From positions 1 to 14,307 of the forward strand of contig DASWHR010000091.1 in NCBI GenBank assembly GCA_036398095.1: 14,307 nucleotides of DNA, read 5' to 3'. This document shows, piece by piece, positions 5,595-12,757 of this stretch (its first letter is position 1; every line of letters begins with the position of its first letter). The notes under the pieces are model-generated. The model ran no database searches. It was not told the origin of the DNA and saw nothing but the letters and a program-made list of their open reading frames with translations. A program made the translations under genes and the position numbers. The DNA comes from DASWHR01 sp036398095. GTDB taxonomy: Bacteria > Actinomycetota > AC-67.

Positions 5595-7554
5595 GATCGC
5601 CGCGATCCTCGCGGCCTTGATGGCGATGGCGCCGGCCGCGAACGCGGTCGCCGCAACTGCCGAGCTCGAGACGCATGCGCTGTCGCTGAGCGAAGCCGGC
5701 GCGGTCGCCACCGTCCTTCGTCCGTCGCAGCCCGTCACCCGATTCGACGTCGCCGTCCCGCACCGCTGGACCGAGGGCGCCATCGAGATGGACCTGCGGT
5801 GGACCGGCTCGGAGATGCTCGCCGACGGCTCCGCCGTCTCGATCGAGGTCGGCGATGTGCCGCTGTCCGCGGTTCCCGTCGTTGCGGGGCCGGGCGCAGC
5901 CGCGGTTTCCTCGTCGCTCGCTCCAGTGGCCGATCACCGGATCACCGTCACGATCCGCGCGACGCTCCGTGCGCGAGACGGTGTCTCGCCGCGCTCCGCG
6001 GCTCGGGGACTGTTCGTTCGCCTCGATCCGCTCTCGGTCGTCCGCGTCTCCGGCGCGGGCGTCTCGACGCTGCTGCTTTCAGACCTGCCGGGCGTGCTCG
6101 TCGAGCGCGTCGGCGATCGCATCGCGCCGCTGACGATCGCGCTGCCGGCGTCCCCGCCGGCCGCCGCGATCCACGCCGCCGCGATCGTTGCCGGTGCCGT
6201 CTCGAGCCGGACCGGGTTTCCCGGCGCCCGGATCGCCACATTGATCAATCCCACCGAAGCCGTGCTCGCCGCGCGGGCCGGCGCGCTGGTACGGATCGAG
6301 GACCGGCCCGGCGTTGCGCGCGCGTCCGTGCTCCGCCGAGCCGGAGGGCAAGCAGAGCTTCGGATCGGCGGTCGCGGCGCCGCGCTCATCGACGGCGCGC
6401 AGGCGGTGGCCTACGGTGCGGCGATGCTGCCGGGAAACGCTGCGATCGTTGAAGGCGGCGGTCCCCTTCCGGCAATCCCGCCCTTCGACGACCTCGTCCG
6501 GCTTGGCCCCGCGAGCGCCGAGGACACCGAACCGGTGGTGCTGCGACTGCCGTTCCGCATTCCGGTCGGCCGCGTCGTCGATTCGGCCGACGCGATCATC
6601 GAAATCGCCTACGACACTCCGTCCGGCGCTCGACTGTCGCTCCGGGCCAACGGCCGCCCGATCGAATCTCGAACCCTGCCCGTGTCAGGCGAAGGGCGCA
6701 CGAGCATCGCGGCGTCGCTGTCGCGCGCCGTCCGTCCCGGCGATAACTCGCTCGAGATCGTCGCCACGCCGGCGGAAGCGGCCGGTTCGGCCGCGTCATT
6801 GCCCGCCCGCATCGACGTCGTCCGAGGATCGCGGCTGACGCTGCGAACGCATGCGCGCGTCGCGCCCGCGCTGGATTGGTGGCCGTTCCTGACCGCGGGC
6901 GACGCGGATTGGGAGGGAACCGTGGTGTCGATTCCCGTCCGGCCGACGGTCGCCGAAGTCGACGCGATCGTTGACACGCTTGCCGAGGCCGTCCGCTGGA
7001 CCGGCCGTCCGCTCCGCTACACCGTCGCATTCGACGCCTCGATTCAGGAGACACTGAGAAACCGAAACGTCATCGCGCTCGTTCGCTCTCCGGATGCGGT
7101 TGCCCGACTCGTGCCGGGCGGCGCGACCGACGGGTCGCTCGCCATCACGCGTCGCGGCGCGCATACCGCCGTGATCGCGGTGGGTCCGCGAGCGCTCACG
7201 CCGCTTTCGTCGGCCTACTTCGCGGGGAGCGTTCGCGGCTCCGTCGTGGTCGTCGACGCTCGCGGAGACACGCACCGAATCCTTGCCGCGCCGCGAGAGC
7301 CCGCCGCCGGTCGTCGCTGGTGGTGGCCCGTTGCGGTCGCCACAGCCGTCGTCGTTCTTCTGCTGGCCGCCGGCTTTGTGCGTGCGAAGCGTCGTTTCAC
7401 CCCGCGCGAGAACGATGTCCCCTGGGCGCCGAGCGTTCCCGAAACCGTCGTACCGCGACCGCGGGTCGCGCCCAGCCCGCCGTCACCCGCGCCCCTCGAC
7501 GCGGACCGGGCGCTCGACGAGTGGCTCCGAATTCGCGACGAGCACAGTCTGTAG
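5587..7554 (+). CDS. BcsB-like exported, membrane-anchored subunit of the polysaccharide synthase
   Basis: Protein of 655 residues. It starts with a signal peptide (MRRIAAILAALMAMAPAANA, cleavage near residues 20-23), followed by a large extracytoplasmic region. One transmembrane helix lies at about 578-601 (WWWPVAVATAVVVLLLAAGF) before RAKRR and a short Pro-rich cytoplasmic tail ending in DEWLRIRDEHSL. The overall plan matches BcsB. Near the N-terminus a beta-sandwich has VTRFDVAVPHRW followed by LRWTGSEMLADGSAVSIEVG, like BcsB's strand-S-x-L-x(n)-S-x-L-x-V-x-x-N pattern. A second similar unit lies around FRIPVGRVVDSADAIIEIAY and NGRPIESRTLPV. In BcsA-BcsB systems this subunit guides the nascent glycan and stabilises the synthase. 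The ATG at 5587 lies inside the end of the glycosyltransferase gene, with GGTGGGAG ahead of it, so translation is coupled. Similarity is judged by architecture and a few motifs, so the family call is likely but not certain. Confidence 0.72.
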   Translation: MRRIAAILAALMAMAPAANAVAATAELETHALSLSEAGAVATVLRPSQPVTRFDVAVPHRWTEGAIEMDLRWTGSEMLADGSAVSIEVGDVPLSAVPVVAGPGAAAVSSSLAPVADHRITVTIRATLRARDGVSPRSAARGLFVRLDPLSVVRVSGAGVSTLLLSDLPGVLVERVGDRIAPLTIALPASPPAAAIHAAAIVAGAVSSRTGFPGARIATLINPTEAVLAARAGALVRIEDRPGVARASVLRRAGGQAELRIGGRGAALIDGAQAVAYGAAMLPGNAAIVEGGGPLPAIPPFDDLVRLGPASAEDTEPVVLRLPFRIPVGRVVDSADAIIEIAYDTPSGARLSLRANGRPIESRTLPVSGEGRTSIAASLSRAVRPGDNSLEIVATPAEAAGSAASLPARIDVVRGSRLTLRTHARVAPALDWWPFLTAGDADWEGTVVSIPVRPTVAEVDAIVDTLAEAVRWTGRPLRYTVAFDASIQETLRNRNVIALVRSPDAVARLVPGGATDGSLAITRRGAHTAVIAVGPRALTPLSSAYFAGSVRGSVVVVDARGDTHRILAAPREPAAGRRWWWPVAVATAVVVLLLAAGFVRAKRRFTPRENDVPWAPSVPETVVPRPRVAPSPPSPAPLDADRALDEWLRIRDEHSL

Positions 7555-7556
7555 CG

Positions 7557-8228
7557 TCAGATGACGGTGACGGCGGCAGTCGCCGTCGAGCCCTCGACGC
7601 TCGCCGAGATCTGCGTGGTTCCGGGCGCGATGCCCGTCACGATTCCGTGAGAGCCAGAGACGGTGCCCACCGTCGCGACCGAAGTGTCGGACGAGGACCA
7701 GCTTGCGAACTCGGTCAGGTCGGCTTCTCGTCCCTCGCTGTACTCGCCGATCGCGCGCAATGCGACGGTGTCGCCGGGATCGACCGACGCGCCGGCCGGC
7801 GTGATCGACAGCGACGTGAGTATCCGGTCGATCGTGATTGTCCTTGATGGACTCGATGTTTCCAGCGCCGCGTCGCGGTAGGCGACGGCGCGCAGCACAT
7901 GCGTCGTGGGCGGCGTCGCCGGAAGCGTGATCTGTGCCTGGTAGAAGCCCTCGGCGTTCGTCGCGACGATCGCGGCGGGCGCGTCGTCGACTAGGATCTC
8001 GATGGTCTGGTTCGCCAGGCCGCGCGAGTACTCGAAGTAGATGGGAGCTTGCGCGTAGGCGACGAGATATCCCGAGACGGTGAACGCGGTCTGCCCCGAA
8101 TACGTGTCCGGCGCGTTGATCGTCACGGTGAGCCCGGCCGGGCCTGCGGCCACGGCCGAGCCGGGCAGGAACGCGAGCAGGACCGCGAGCAGGACCGCGC
8201 CGGGGGTGATCCGCGAAGTGCTTGGCAT
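7557..8228 (-). CDS. exported protein with an Ig-like region and a C-terminal BIG2-type domain
   Basis: Protein of 223 residues. A signal peptide spans about residues 1-28 (TPGAVLLAVLLAFLPGSAVA). The first domain (about 33-130) reads like an Ig/fibronectin sandwich: LTVTINAPDTYSGQTAFTVS, NQTIEILVDD, GFYQAQITLP, HVLRAVAYRD. The last 85 residues match the BIG2 invasin/intimin pattern: LTSLSITPAGASVDPGDTVA, then FASWSSSDTSVATV, then GIVTGIAPGTTQISAS. No sorting signal, lipobox or membrane anchor is seen, so it is probably secreted or held by protein contacts. The ATG at 8228 is chosen because AAGGGAG lies six bases upstream; the in-frame GTG at 8246 would place that site within the gene. It converges on the polysaccharide operon, with the two stop codons only two bases apart. 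Binding partner unknown; a surface role alongside the glycan is possible. Confidence 0.8.
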   Translation of the reverse strand: MPSTSRITPGAVLLAVLLAFLPGSAVAAGPAGLTVTINAPDTYSGQTAFTVSGYLVAYAQAPIYFEYSRGLANQTIEILVDDAPAAIVATNAEGFYQAQITLPATPPTTHVLRAVAYRDAALETSSPSRTITIDRILTSLSITPAGASVDPGDTVALRAIGEYSEGREADLTEFASWSSSDTSVATVGTVSGSHGIVTGIAPGTTQISASVEGSTATAAVTVI

Positions 8229-8426
8229 AGCCGTCTCCCTTTCCACGATCCGAGCCGTCGAAGGCTTGTTCTGGCCGGGGCCGAAAAAATCCTGTCTCGA
8301 CCTTTTTGGAACCGTTCCGATTTATCCGGATTCGATAGCATCACGACCGCCGGCTTAACGAAACGCAAACATTCGAAAGCCCGCGAGCGCCCGGGTAAAC
8401 TGCGCGAACATTCGACTTCGGGAGTG
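8229..8426. promoter_or_regulatory. divergent promoter region between the BIG2 protein gene and pepN
   Basis: This 198-bp AT-richer gap must serve both divergent genes. It contains the 11-bp palindrome GGAACCGTTCC (8308-8318), the palindrome ATCCGGAT (8324-8331), and three copies of ATTCGA at 8330, 8371 and 8410. The last two lie in a 9-bp direct repeat, AACATTCGA (8368-8376 and 8407-8415). TAAACT (8396-8401) could be a -10 element for pepN, but I see no good -35 partner. These could be operator sites or chance; no regulator is encoded next to them. Confidence 0.35.
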
Positions 8427-10955
8427 ATGCACGCCGTGCCGAACAACCTGACCCGTGACGAAGCGCTGCACCGCGCCGCGCTCATCTCGAACCTGCGGTA
8501 CCGAATCTCGCTTGATCTCACCGCCGGCGCCGAACGGTTCGGCAGCGATACGACCATCGAGTTCGACTGTGCCCGGCCGGGCGCGGAGACCTTCCTCGAC
8601 TTCCTGTGCGATCGGGTCGCGCGCATTGAGATCAACGGCGCCGGCGCCGATGCGCGCGCGGCAGACGGCACGCGCATCGCCATCGCCGGCCTGGCCGGCT
8701 CCAACGTAGTGAGAATCGCCGGCGAGCCGCTCTACGAGCACAGCGGCGTCGGCCTTCACCGGTTCACCGATCCGGTGGACGGAAAGGTGTACTTGCATTC
8801 CCAGTTCGAAGCCTTCGACGCGCATCGCGTCTTTCCGTGCTTCGACCAACCCGATCTGAAGGCGACGTTCGAGTTCGAGATCCGCGCGCGGGGCGACTGG
8901 GAGATCTCCTCGAACATGGCGCCGTCGGCGGTGCGCGTCGACGGCGATGCGCGTGTGTGGTCGTTCCCCGCGACGCCGGTGATGTCTACCTACATCACGG
9001 CGATCGTCGCGGGTCCGTTCTATATCGTGAAGGACCATCACGGCACGATCGATTTGGGTCTGTGGTGCCGTCAGTCGCTTGTGCAATATCTCGAGCCCGA
9101 CGAGATGTTCGAGATTACCAAGCAGGGCTTCGACTTCTACGAAGAACTCTTCGACTATCCGTATCCGTTCGGCAAGTACGACCAGCTCTTCGTTCCCGAG
9201 TTCAATGCCGGAGCGATGGAGAACGCCGGCTGCGTCACCTTCAGCGAGGCCTACATCTTCCGCTCCAAGGTCACGCAAGCCCGCCGGGAGCGCCGCGCCG
9301 CGACCGTCTTGCACGAGATGGCCCACATGTGGTTTGGGGACCTGGTCACGATGAAATGGTGGGACGACCTGTGGCTCAACGAGTCGTTCGCCGAGTACAT
9401 GGCGCTCGTCGCGCAGGTCGCGGCCACCAGGTTCACGAACGGCTTCGTCACTTTCTCCGACACGGAAAAGACCTGGGCGTACCGACAGGATCAGCTCCCG
9501 ACCACGCATCCGATCGCGGCCGACTGCCCGGACATCGAATCGGTCGCCGTGAACTTCGACGGCATCTCCTACGCCAAGGGCGCGTCGGTGCTTCGGCAGC
9601 TCGTCGCGTGGGTTGGTGAAGGGAATTTCGCGCGGGGGCTGCGCGCGTACTTCCGTCGCTACGAGTTCGGCAACGCCGATCTGGACGGGTTCCTCGGGTT
9701 TCTCGAGGAAGCGTCGGGCCGCGACCTGCAAGCCTGGTCGAAGGAGTGGCTCGAGACGCCCGGCGTCAACACGCTGCGCGCCCAAATCTCAACCGATGGC
9801 GCCGCGTATCGGAGCATCGCGATCGTGCAGGAAGCGTCGGACGAGCATCCGGTGCTCCGCTCGCACCGGATCGCGGTCGGGCTCTACGACGCGGGCGACG
9901 ACGGCGTGGTGCGCCGCCGTCGCGTCGAGTTGGACGTGACCGGCGCCCGCACCGAAATTCCCGAACTTGCCGGCGAGCGCGTCGCGGATCTGTTGCTGAT
10001 CAACGACGATGACCTGTCGTTCGCGAAGGTCCGGTTCGACGAGGATTCGCTCGCCACGATTCGGGACCGGCTTCGCGACGTCACCGATCCGCTCGTGCGG
10101 ACGCTGGGCTGGACGATGACGTGGGACATGGTGCGGGACGGCGAATTTGCCGCGCGCGCCTGGGCGCGGATCGTCTACAACAACATCGACGGCGAGACCG
10201 AGGTCGGCGTGCTGCGCAACATGCTTGACAAGGTTCGGTCCGCCGCGCTCGTCTACGGCGATCCGGCGAACCGCGCAGCCGCGATGGGCATGCTCGCCGA
10301 TTTCGCTCTCGATGGGCTCTCGCGCGCCGAGGCCGGAAGCGACCGGCAGCTCGTGTGGGCGCAGACGTTCGCGTCGATCGCGCGCAGTGACGCGCATCTG
10401 GCGATCTTGCAAGGATTTCTCGACGGCGAGGTTCCCTACGACGGGCTTGCGATCGACACCGACATGCGCTGGGCCCTCGTCGGTGCGCTCGCGGCGGCCG
10501 GCAAGGCGGGCGAGGCGCAGATCGAGGCCGAGCTGAAGCTGGACCCGACCGACGCCGGCAACCGTCACGCCCAGTCGGCACGCGCCGCGCGACCGGCGGC
10601 CGACGCGAAGCAGCGTGCGTGGGCGCTGATTACCGCGGAGGACGTGTCGTTTGCCACGATGCGCGCCGCGATGGGCGCGTTCTGGCGCCACGAGCAGGAA
10701 TCGCTGCTCGAGCCGTACCGCGACCGCTACTTCGAGCAGCTCGTTCCCATGTATCGCGGCCGCGACTTGCAGGTCGCGATGGACTTCGCCGAGGACATGT
10801 TCCCAGCCGTTTTGATCTCGGAGGAGACGGCCGCCGCGGCCGAGCGCTTCCTTGCCGGCTCGGAGCTGCCGATCCCGATTCGCCGCTACGTCATCGAGGG
10901 CGTCGACGGAATCCGCCGCGCCCTCCGCGCCCGCGCCATCGACGCTTCCGGATAG
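8427..10955 (+). CDS. pepN: M1-family zinc aminopeptidase, aminopeptidase N type
   Basis: Protein of 842 residues, near the usual length of actinobacterial PepN (about 850). It removes N-terminal residues from peptides in the cytoplasm; no signal peptide is present. The N-terminal beta domain has GLHRFTDPVDGKVYLHSQF and FPCFDQPDLKATFEFEI. The catalytic domain carries GAMEN (262-266) for substrate N-terminus recognition, HEMAH (296-300) and Glu319 in NES as zinc ligands with Glu297 as base, and Tyr382 in ISYAKGAS to stabilise the transition state. HEXXH-x18-E spacing is exact. A long helical C-terminal domain of the ERAP1-like type follows from about residue 480, with no gaps or frameshifts visible. 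The start is uncertain: ATG 8427 is only two bases from GGGAG, whereas GTG 8436 gives MPNNLTRDEA, very like the N-terminus of known homologs, with the same site 11 bases upstream. Monocistronic as far as seen. Confidence 0.95.
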   Translation: MHAVPNNLTRDEALHRAALISNLRYRISLDLTAGAERFGSDTTIEFDCARPGAETFLDFLCDRVARIEINGAGADARAADGTRIAIAGLAGSNVVRIAGEPLYEHSGVGLHRFTDPVDGKVYLHSQFEAFDAHRVFPCFDQPDLKATFEFEIRARGDWEISSNMAPSAVRVDGDARVWSFPATPVMSTYITAIVAGPFYIVKDHHGTIDLGLWCRQSLVQYLEPDEMFEITKQGFDFYEELFDYPYPFGKYDQLFVPEFNAGAMENAGCVTFSEAYIFRSKVTQARRERRAATVLHEMAHMWFGDLVTMKWWDDLWLNESFAEYMALVAQVAATRFTNGFVTFSDTEKTWAYRQDQLPTTHPIAADCPDIESVAVNFDGISYAKGASVLRQLVAWVGEGNFARGLRAYFRRYEFGNADLDGFLGFLEEASGRDLQAWSKEWLETPGVNTLRAQISTDGAAYRSIAIVQEASDEHPVLRSHRIAVGLYDAGDDGVVRRRRVELDVTGARTEIPELAGERVADLLLINDDDLSFAKVRFDEDSLATIRDRLRDVTDPLVRTLGWTMTWDMVRDGEFAARAWARIVYNNIDGETEVGVLRNMLDKVRSAALVYGDPANRAAAMGMLADFALDGLSRAEAGSDRQLVWAQTFASIARSDAHLAILQGFLDGEVPYDGLAIDTDMRWALVGALAAAGKAGEAQIEAELKLDPTDAGNRHAQSARAARPAADAKQRAWALITAEDVSFATMRAAMGAFWRHEQESLLEPYRDRYFEQLVPMYRGRDLQVAMDFAEDMFPAVLISEETAAAAERFLAGSELPIPIRRYVIEGVDGIRRALRARAIDASG

Positions 10956-11008
10956 CGCTCCTTCGATGCGCGGGACCGTCGCGGCGCTGCCAGCGGTTTG
11001 TCGGCGGC

Positions 11009-11131
11009 GTGTGGAGCCGTGACGCGTCGGGCGATGTCATCGCCGCAACGGTCCGGATCGGGTTTGGCGCTGCTATCTTTTTCGGAGCCGGAGCGCTGAC
11101 TGCTGCCGTCCTGCGCCTCCGCCGCCGCTGA
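11009..11131 (+). CDS. possible 40-residue single-pass membrane peptide
   Basis: The gap between pepN and the lipoprotein gene contains a short reading frame from GTG 11009 to TGA 11131. Its product has one hydrophobic stretch (VRIGFGAAIFFGAGALTAAV) followed by a basic end, LRLRRR, which would give a positive-inside tail. The upstream ribosome-binding site is weak (GGCGG) and codon choice is less GC-rich at third positions than in nearby genes, so it may be a chance ORF. No homolog is recognised. Apart from this the gap shows nothing clear. Confidence 0.18.
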   Translation: MWSRDASGDVIAATVRIGFGAAIFFGAGALTAAVLRLRRR

Positions 11132-11149
11132 CGTTTGGGGGACAGAGCC

Positions 11150-12241
11150 ATGATCGCCGGCAAGAAAACGTTCGCACGGGCCGGTCTCATCGTCACGCTG
11201 GCTCTGGTCGGTTCGGCATGCGGCGAGGATCAGGTGACGACTCCCGTCGCATCGGGATCTCCGACCTCCCCGGAAAAGAACCAGGGGTTGCTCGTCTACG
11301 TGCCTCCCAGGGATCGCGACGTGTGGATCTACGACTTCGAGACCGGAGGGAAACGCCGTCTCACCAACGACGGCGACACGCGCCAGGAGGTTGACCCTAA
11401 GATCGTCGATGCGAAGACCGTCTCCTACGTGGTGGGCGACGGCATCGAGATGATCGACCTCCAAAGCGGAGAGCGCTCCGTCGTCGTGCCCGTCACCACC
11501 ATGTCGGTTCAGTCGGCTTCATGGGGCCATGACTGGACTGCCGACGGCCGCCGGGTCGCGTACCTCGACCATGTCGGCATGGGCGAAAGCGACTCCTTGC
11601 TGCTCGATCTCGTCATCGCCGAGCGCACCGGGAAACAGATCATGCGGACGCGGCTTCCGATCAGGGTGCCCGAAGGGCTGGGCGGCTACTGCGTCCTCAA
11701 CGAGACGCGGGTGTCGGTGGCCGGCGACGGATCGTTGATCGGCGTCGAGCTCTACGCGGGCGTCGATGACAAACGCGCGGTGTTCCTCGACGGCAACGGG
11801 AAGATCGTCGGCGAACCGCGCGACCTTCGCGGCATCCGCTTCGCTCCCGACGGCACGGTCATCGCCGACGACGGAGACGGCTGGGTTCGTCTCAACCCGA
11901 CAAGCGGGGAGAGCGCCTCGCTTCCGGTTCCGGCCGAGACGATCAGCGTTGGAATCTCGCCCGACGGCACACGACTCGCCTACGACGTGGTGGCGGGCAC
12001 CGGCTCCGACGCAATGACCGCGACCGTCCACGTGGCCGACCTCGCATCGGGCAAGTCCCAGAAAGTGGCCGACGCGGCCGCGGGTCCGTTGTGGGCGGCG
12101 GATGACGCCCTTCTGGTCATGACCGGACCGGAGGCGCGGTGCTGGGATGGCAGAAGGATTCCGGCGTCGATGACGCTCGCCTCGCAACCGCAAGACCTGA
12201 AGATCGGCGCGGTGGAGTCCTTCGACTTCGGGATCGTGTAG
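11150..12241 (+). CDS. lipoprotein with a TolB/WD40-like beta-propeller region
   Basis: Protein of 363 residues. The N-terminus is a lipoprotein signal: basic MIAGKK, a hydrophobic run, then LVGSAC with Cys24 as the lipidation site (Gly at -3 is slightly off consensus), followed by a low-complexity Ser/Pro/Thr linker. The rest reads as propeller blades of the TolB/WD40-like type: DVWIYDFETGGKRRLTNDGD, IEMIDLQSGERS, DWTADGRRVAYLDH, RGIRFAPDGTVIADD, VGISPDGTRLAYDV and VHVADLASGKSQKVAD. Such proteins usually act as binding scaffolds at the cell surface; no catalytic motif is seen. The ATG at 11150 is supported by GGGGGA seven bases upstream, while TTG 11135 would include that site. It stands alone, and its stop lies 14 bases from the converging pseudogene at 12256. 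Confidence 0.8.
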   Translation: MIAGKKTFARAGLIVTLALVGSACGEDQVTTPVASGSPTSPEKNQGLLVYVPPRDRDVWIYDFETGGKRRLTNDGDTRQEVDPKIVDAKTVSYVVGDGIEMIDLQSGERSVVVPVTTMSVQSASWGHDWTADGRRVAYLDHVGMGESDSLLLDLVIAERTGKQIMRTRLPIRVPEGLGGYCVLNETRVSVAGDGSLIGVELYAGVDDKRAVFLDGNGKIVGEPRDLRGIRFAPDGTVIADDGDGWVRLNPTSGESASLPVPAETISVGISPDGTRLAYDVVAGTGSDAMTATVHVADLASGKSQKVADAAAGPLWAADDALLVMTGPEARCWDGRRIPASMTLASQPQDLKIGAVESFDFGIV

Positions 12242-12255
12242 AACCGACCCGCCGC

Positions 12256-12722
12256 CTACACGCCGATGCCGATCACCGTGATGGGTCCGGCTTCGGGGCC
12301 GGTGTTGCCCAGCGCGTTACTCGCGTGAGCCCGCACCTCGTACACGGCGATGCCCGAGGGGGCCGCCGCCGTCCACGTGTCCGGACGGCGTGCGGCTGTC
12401 CGTGCCCACGAAATCGAAGGTCGCGCTGGAGCTGGTCGTGACCCCCGGCGGCCCGGACGTCACGAACGTATCCGGCGGGACGACGTCGAACACGTAGGCC
12501 GACCCGGAGCCCGAGCCGGCGTCGTCGTCGACGTAGGACCCGACCACGGCCGTGTCCCCCGACACCGACACCGATCGGCCGAAGTTGTCGCCCCCGGCGG
12601 CATCCGACGCGGAGAGCTTGGCCTCCTCCGTCGCGGCCCCCACCGGCGCGGCGGCCGCCACCAGGGCCAGCCCAACCACCGCCGCCACTACCGCCCGTCT
12701 TCTTTGGGCTCCCGCTCATCAT
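12256..12722 (-). pseudogene. decayed, collapsed paralog of the neighbouring FG-GAP/Ig-like repeat gene
   Basis: Three pieces of one protein lie in three consecutive frames. (a) ATGATG at 12722/12719, with GGAGAG ahead, begins MMSGS. (b) The next frame runs from about 12708 and contains a good signal peptide, RRRAVVAAVVGLALVAAAAP, then VGAATEEAKLSASDA, an FG-GAP unit (SVSVSGDTAVVGSYVDDDAG) and the Ig start PPDTFVTSGPPG up to GTDSRTPSG near 12388. (c) The third frame reads WTAAAPSGIAVYEVR to AGPITVIGIGV and stops at 12256-12258; this resembles the C-terminus of the upstream gene (ending AGPVTVVVVGAG). Dropping one C of the CCC at 12706-12708 would join (a) to (b) and give a typical signal peptide. 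Nearly all Ig-like repeats present in the neighbour are missing between (b) and (c). An intact product could only come from a GTG start at 12688, ending out of frame at 12317. Sequencing error at either point cannot be excluded. Confidence 0.7.
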
Positions 12723-12757
12723 CTCTCCGTTGGGGTTCGCTGGTCGTCTCCGCGTTC

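Noticed and set aside
10956..11008. Possible terminator after pepN.
   Set aside because: Only weak GCGC pairing is present, without a stable stem or T-run.
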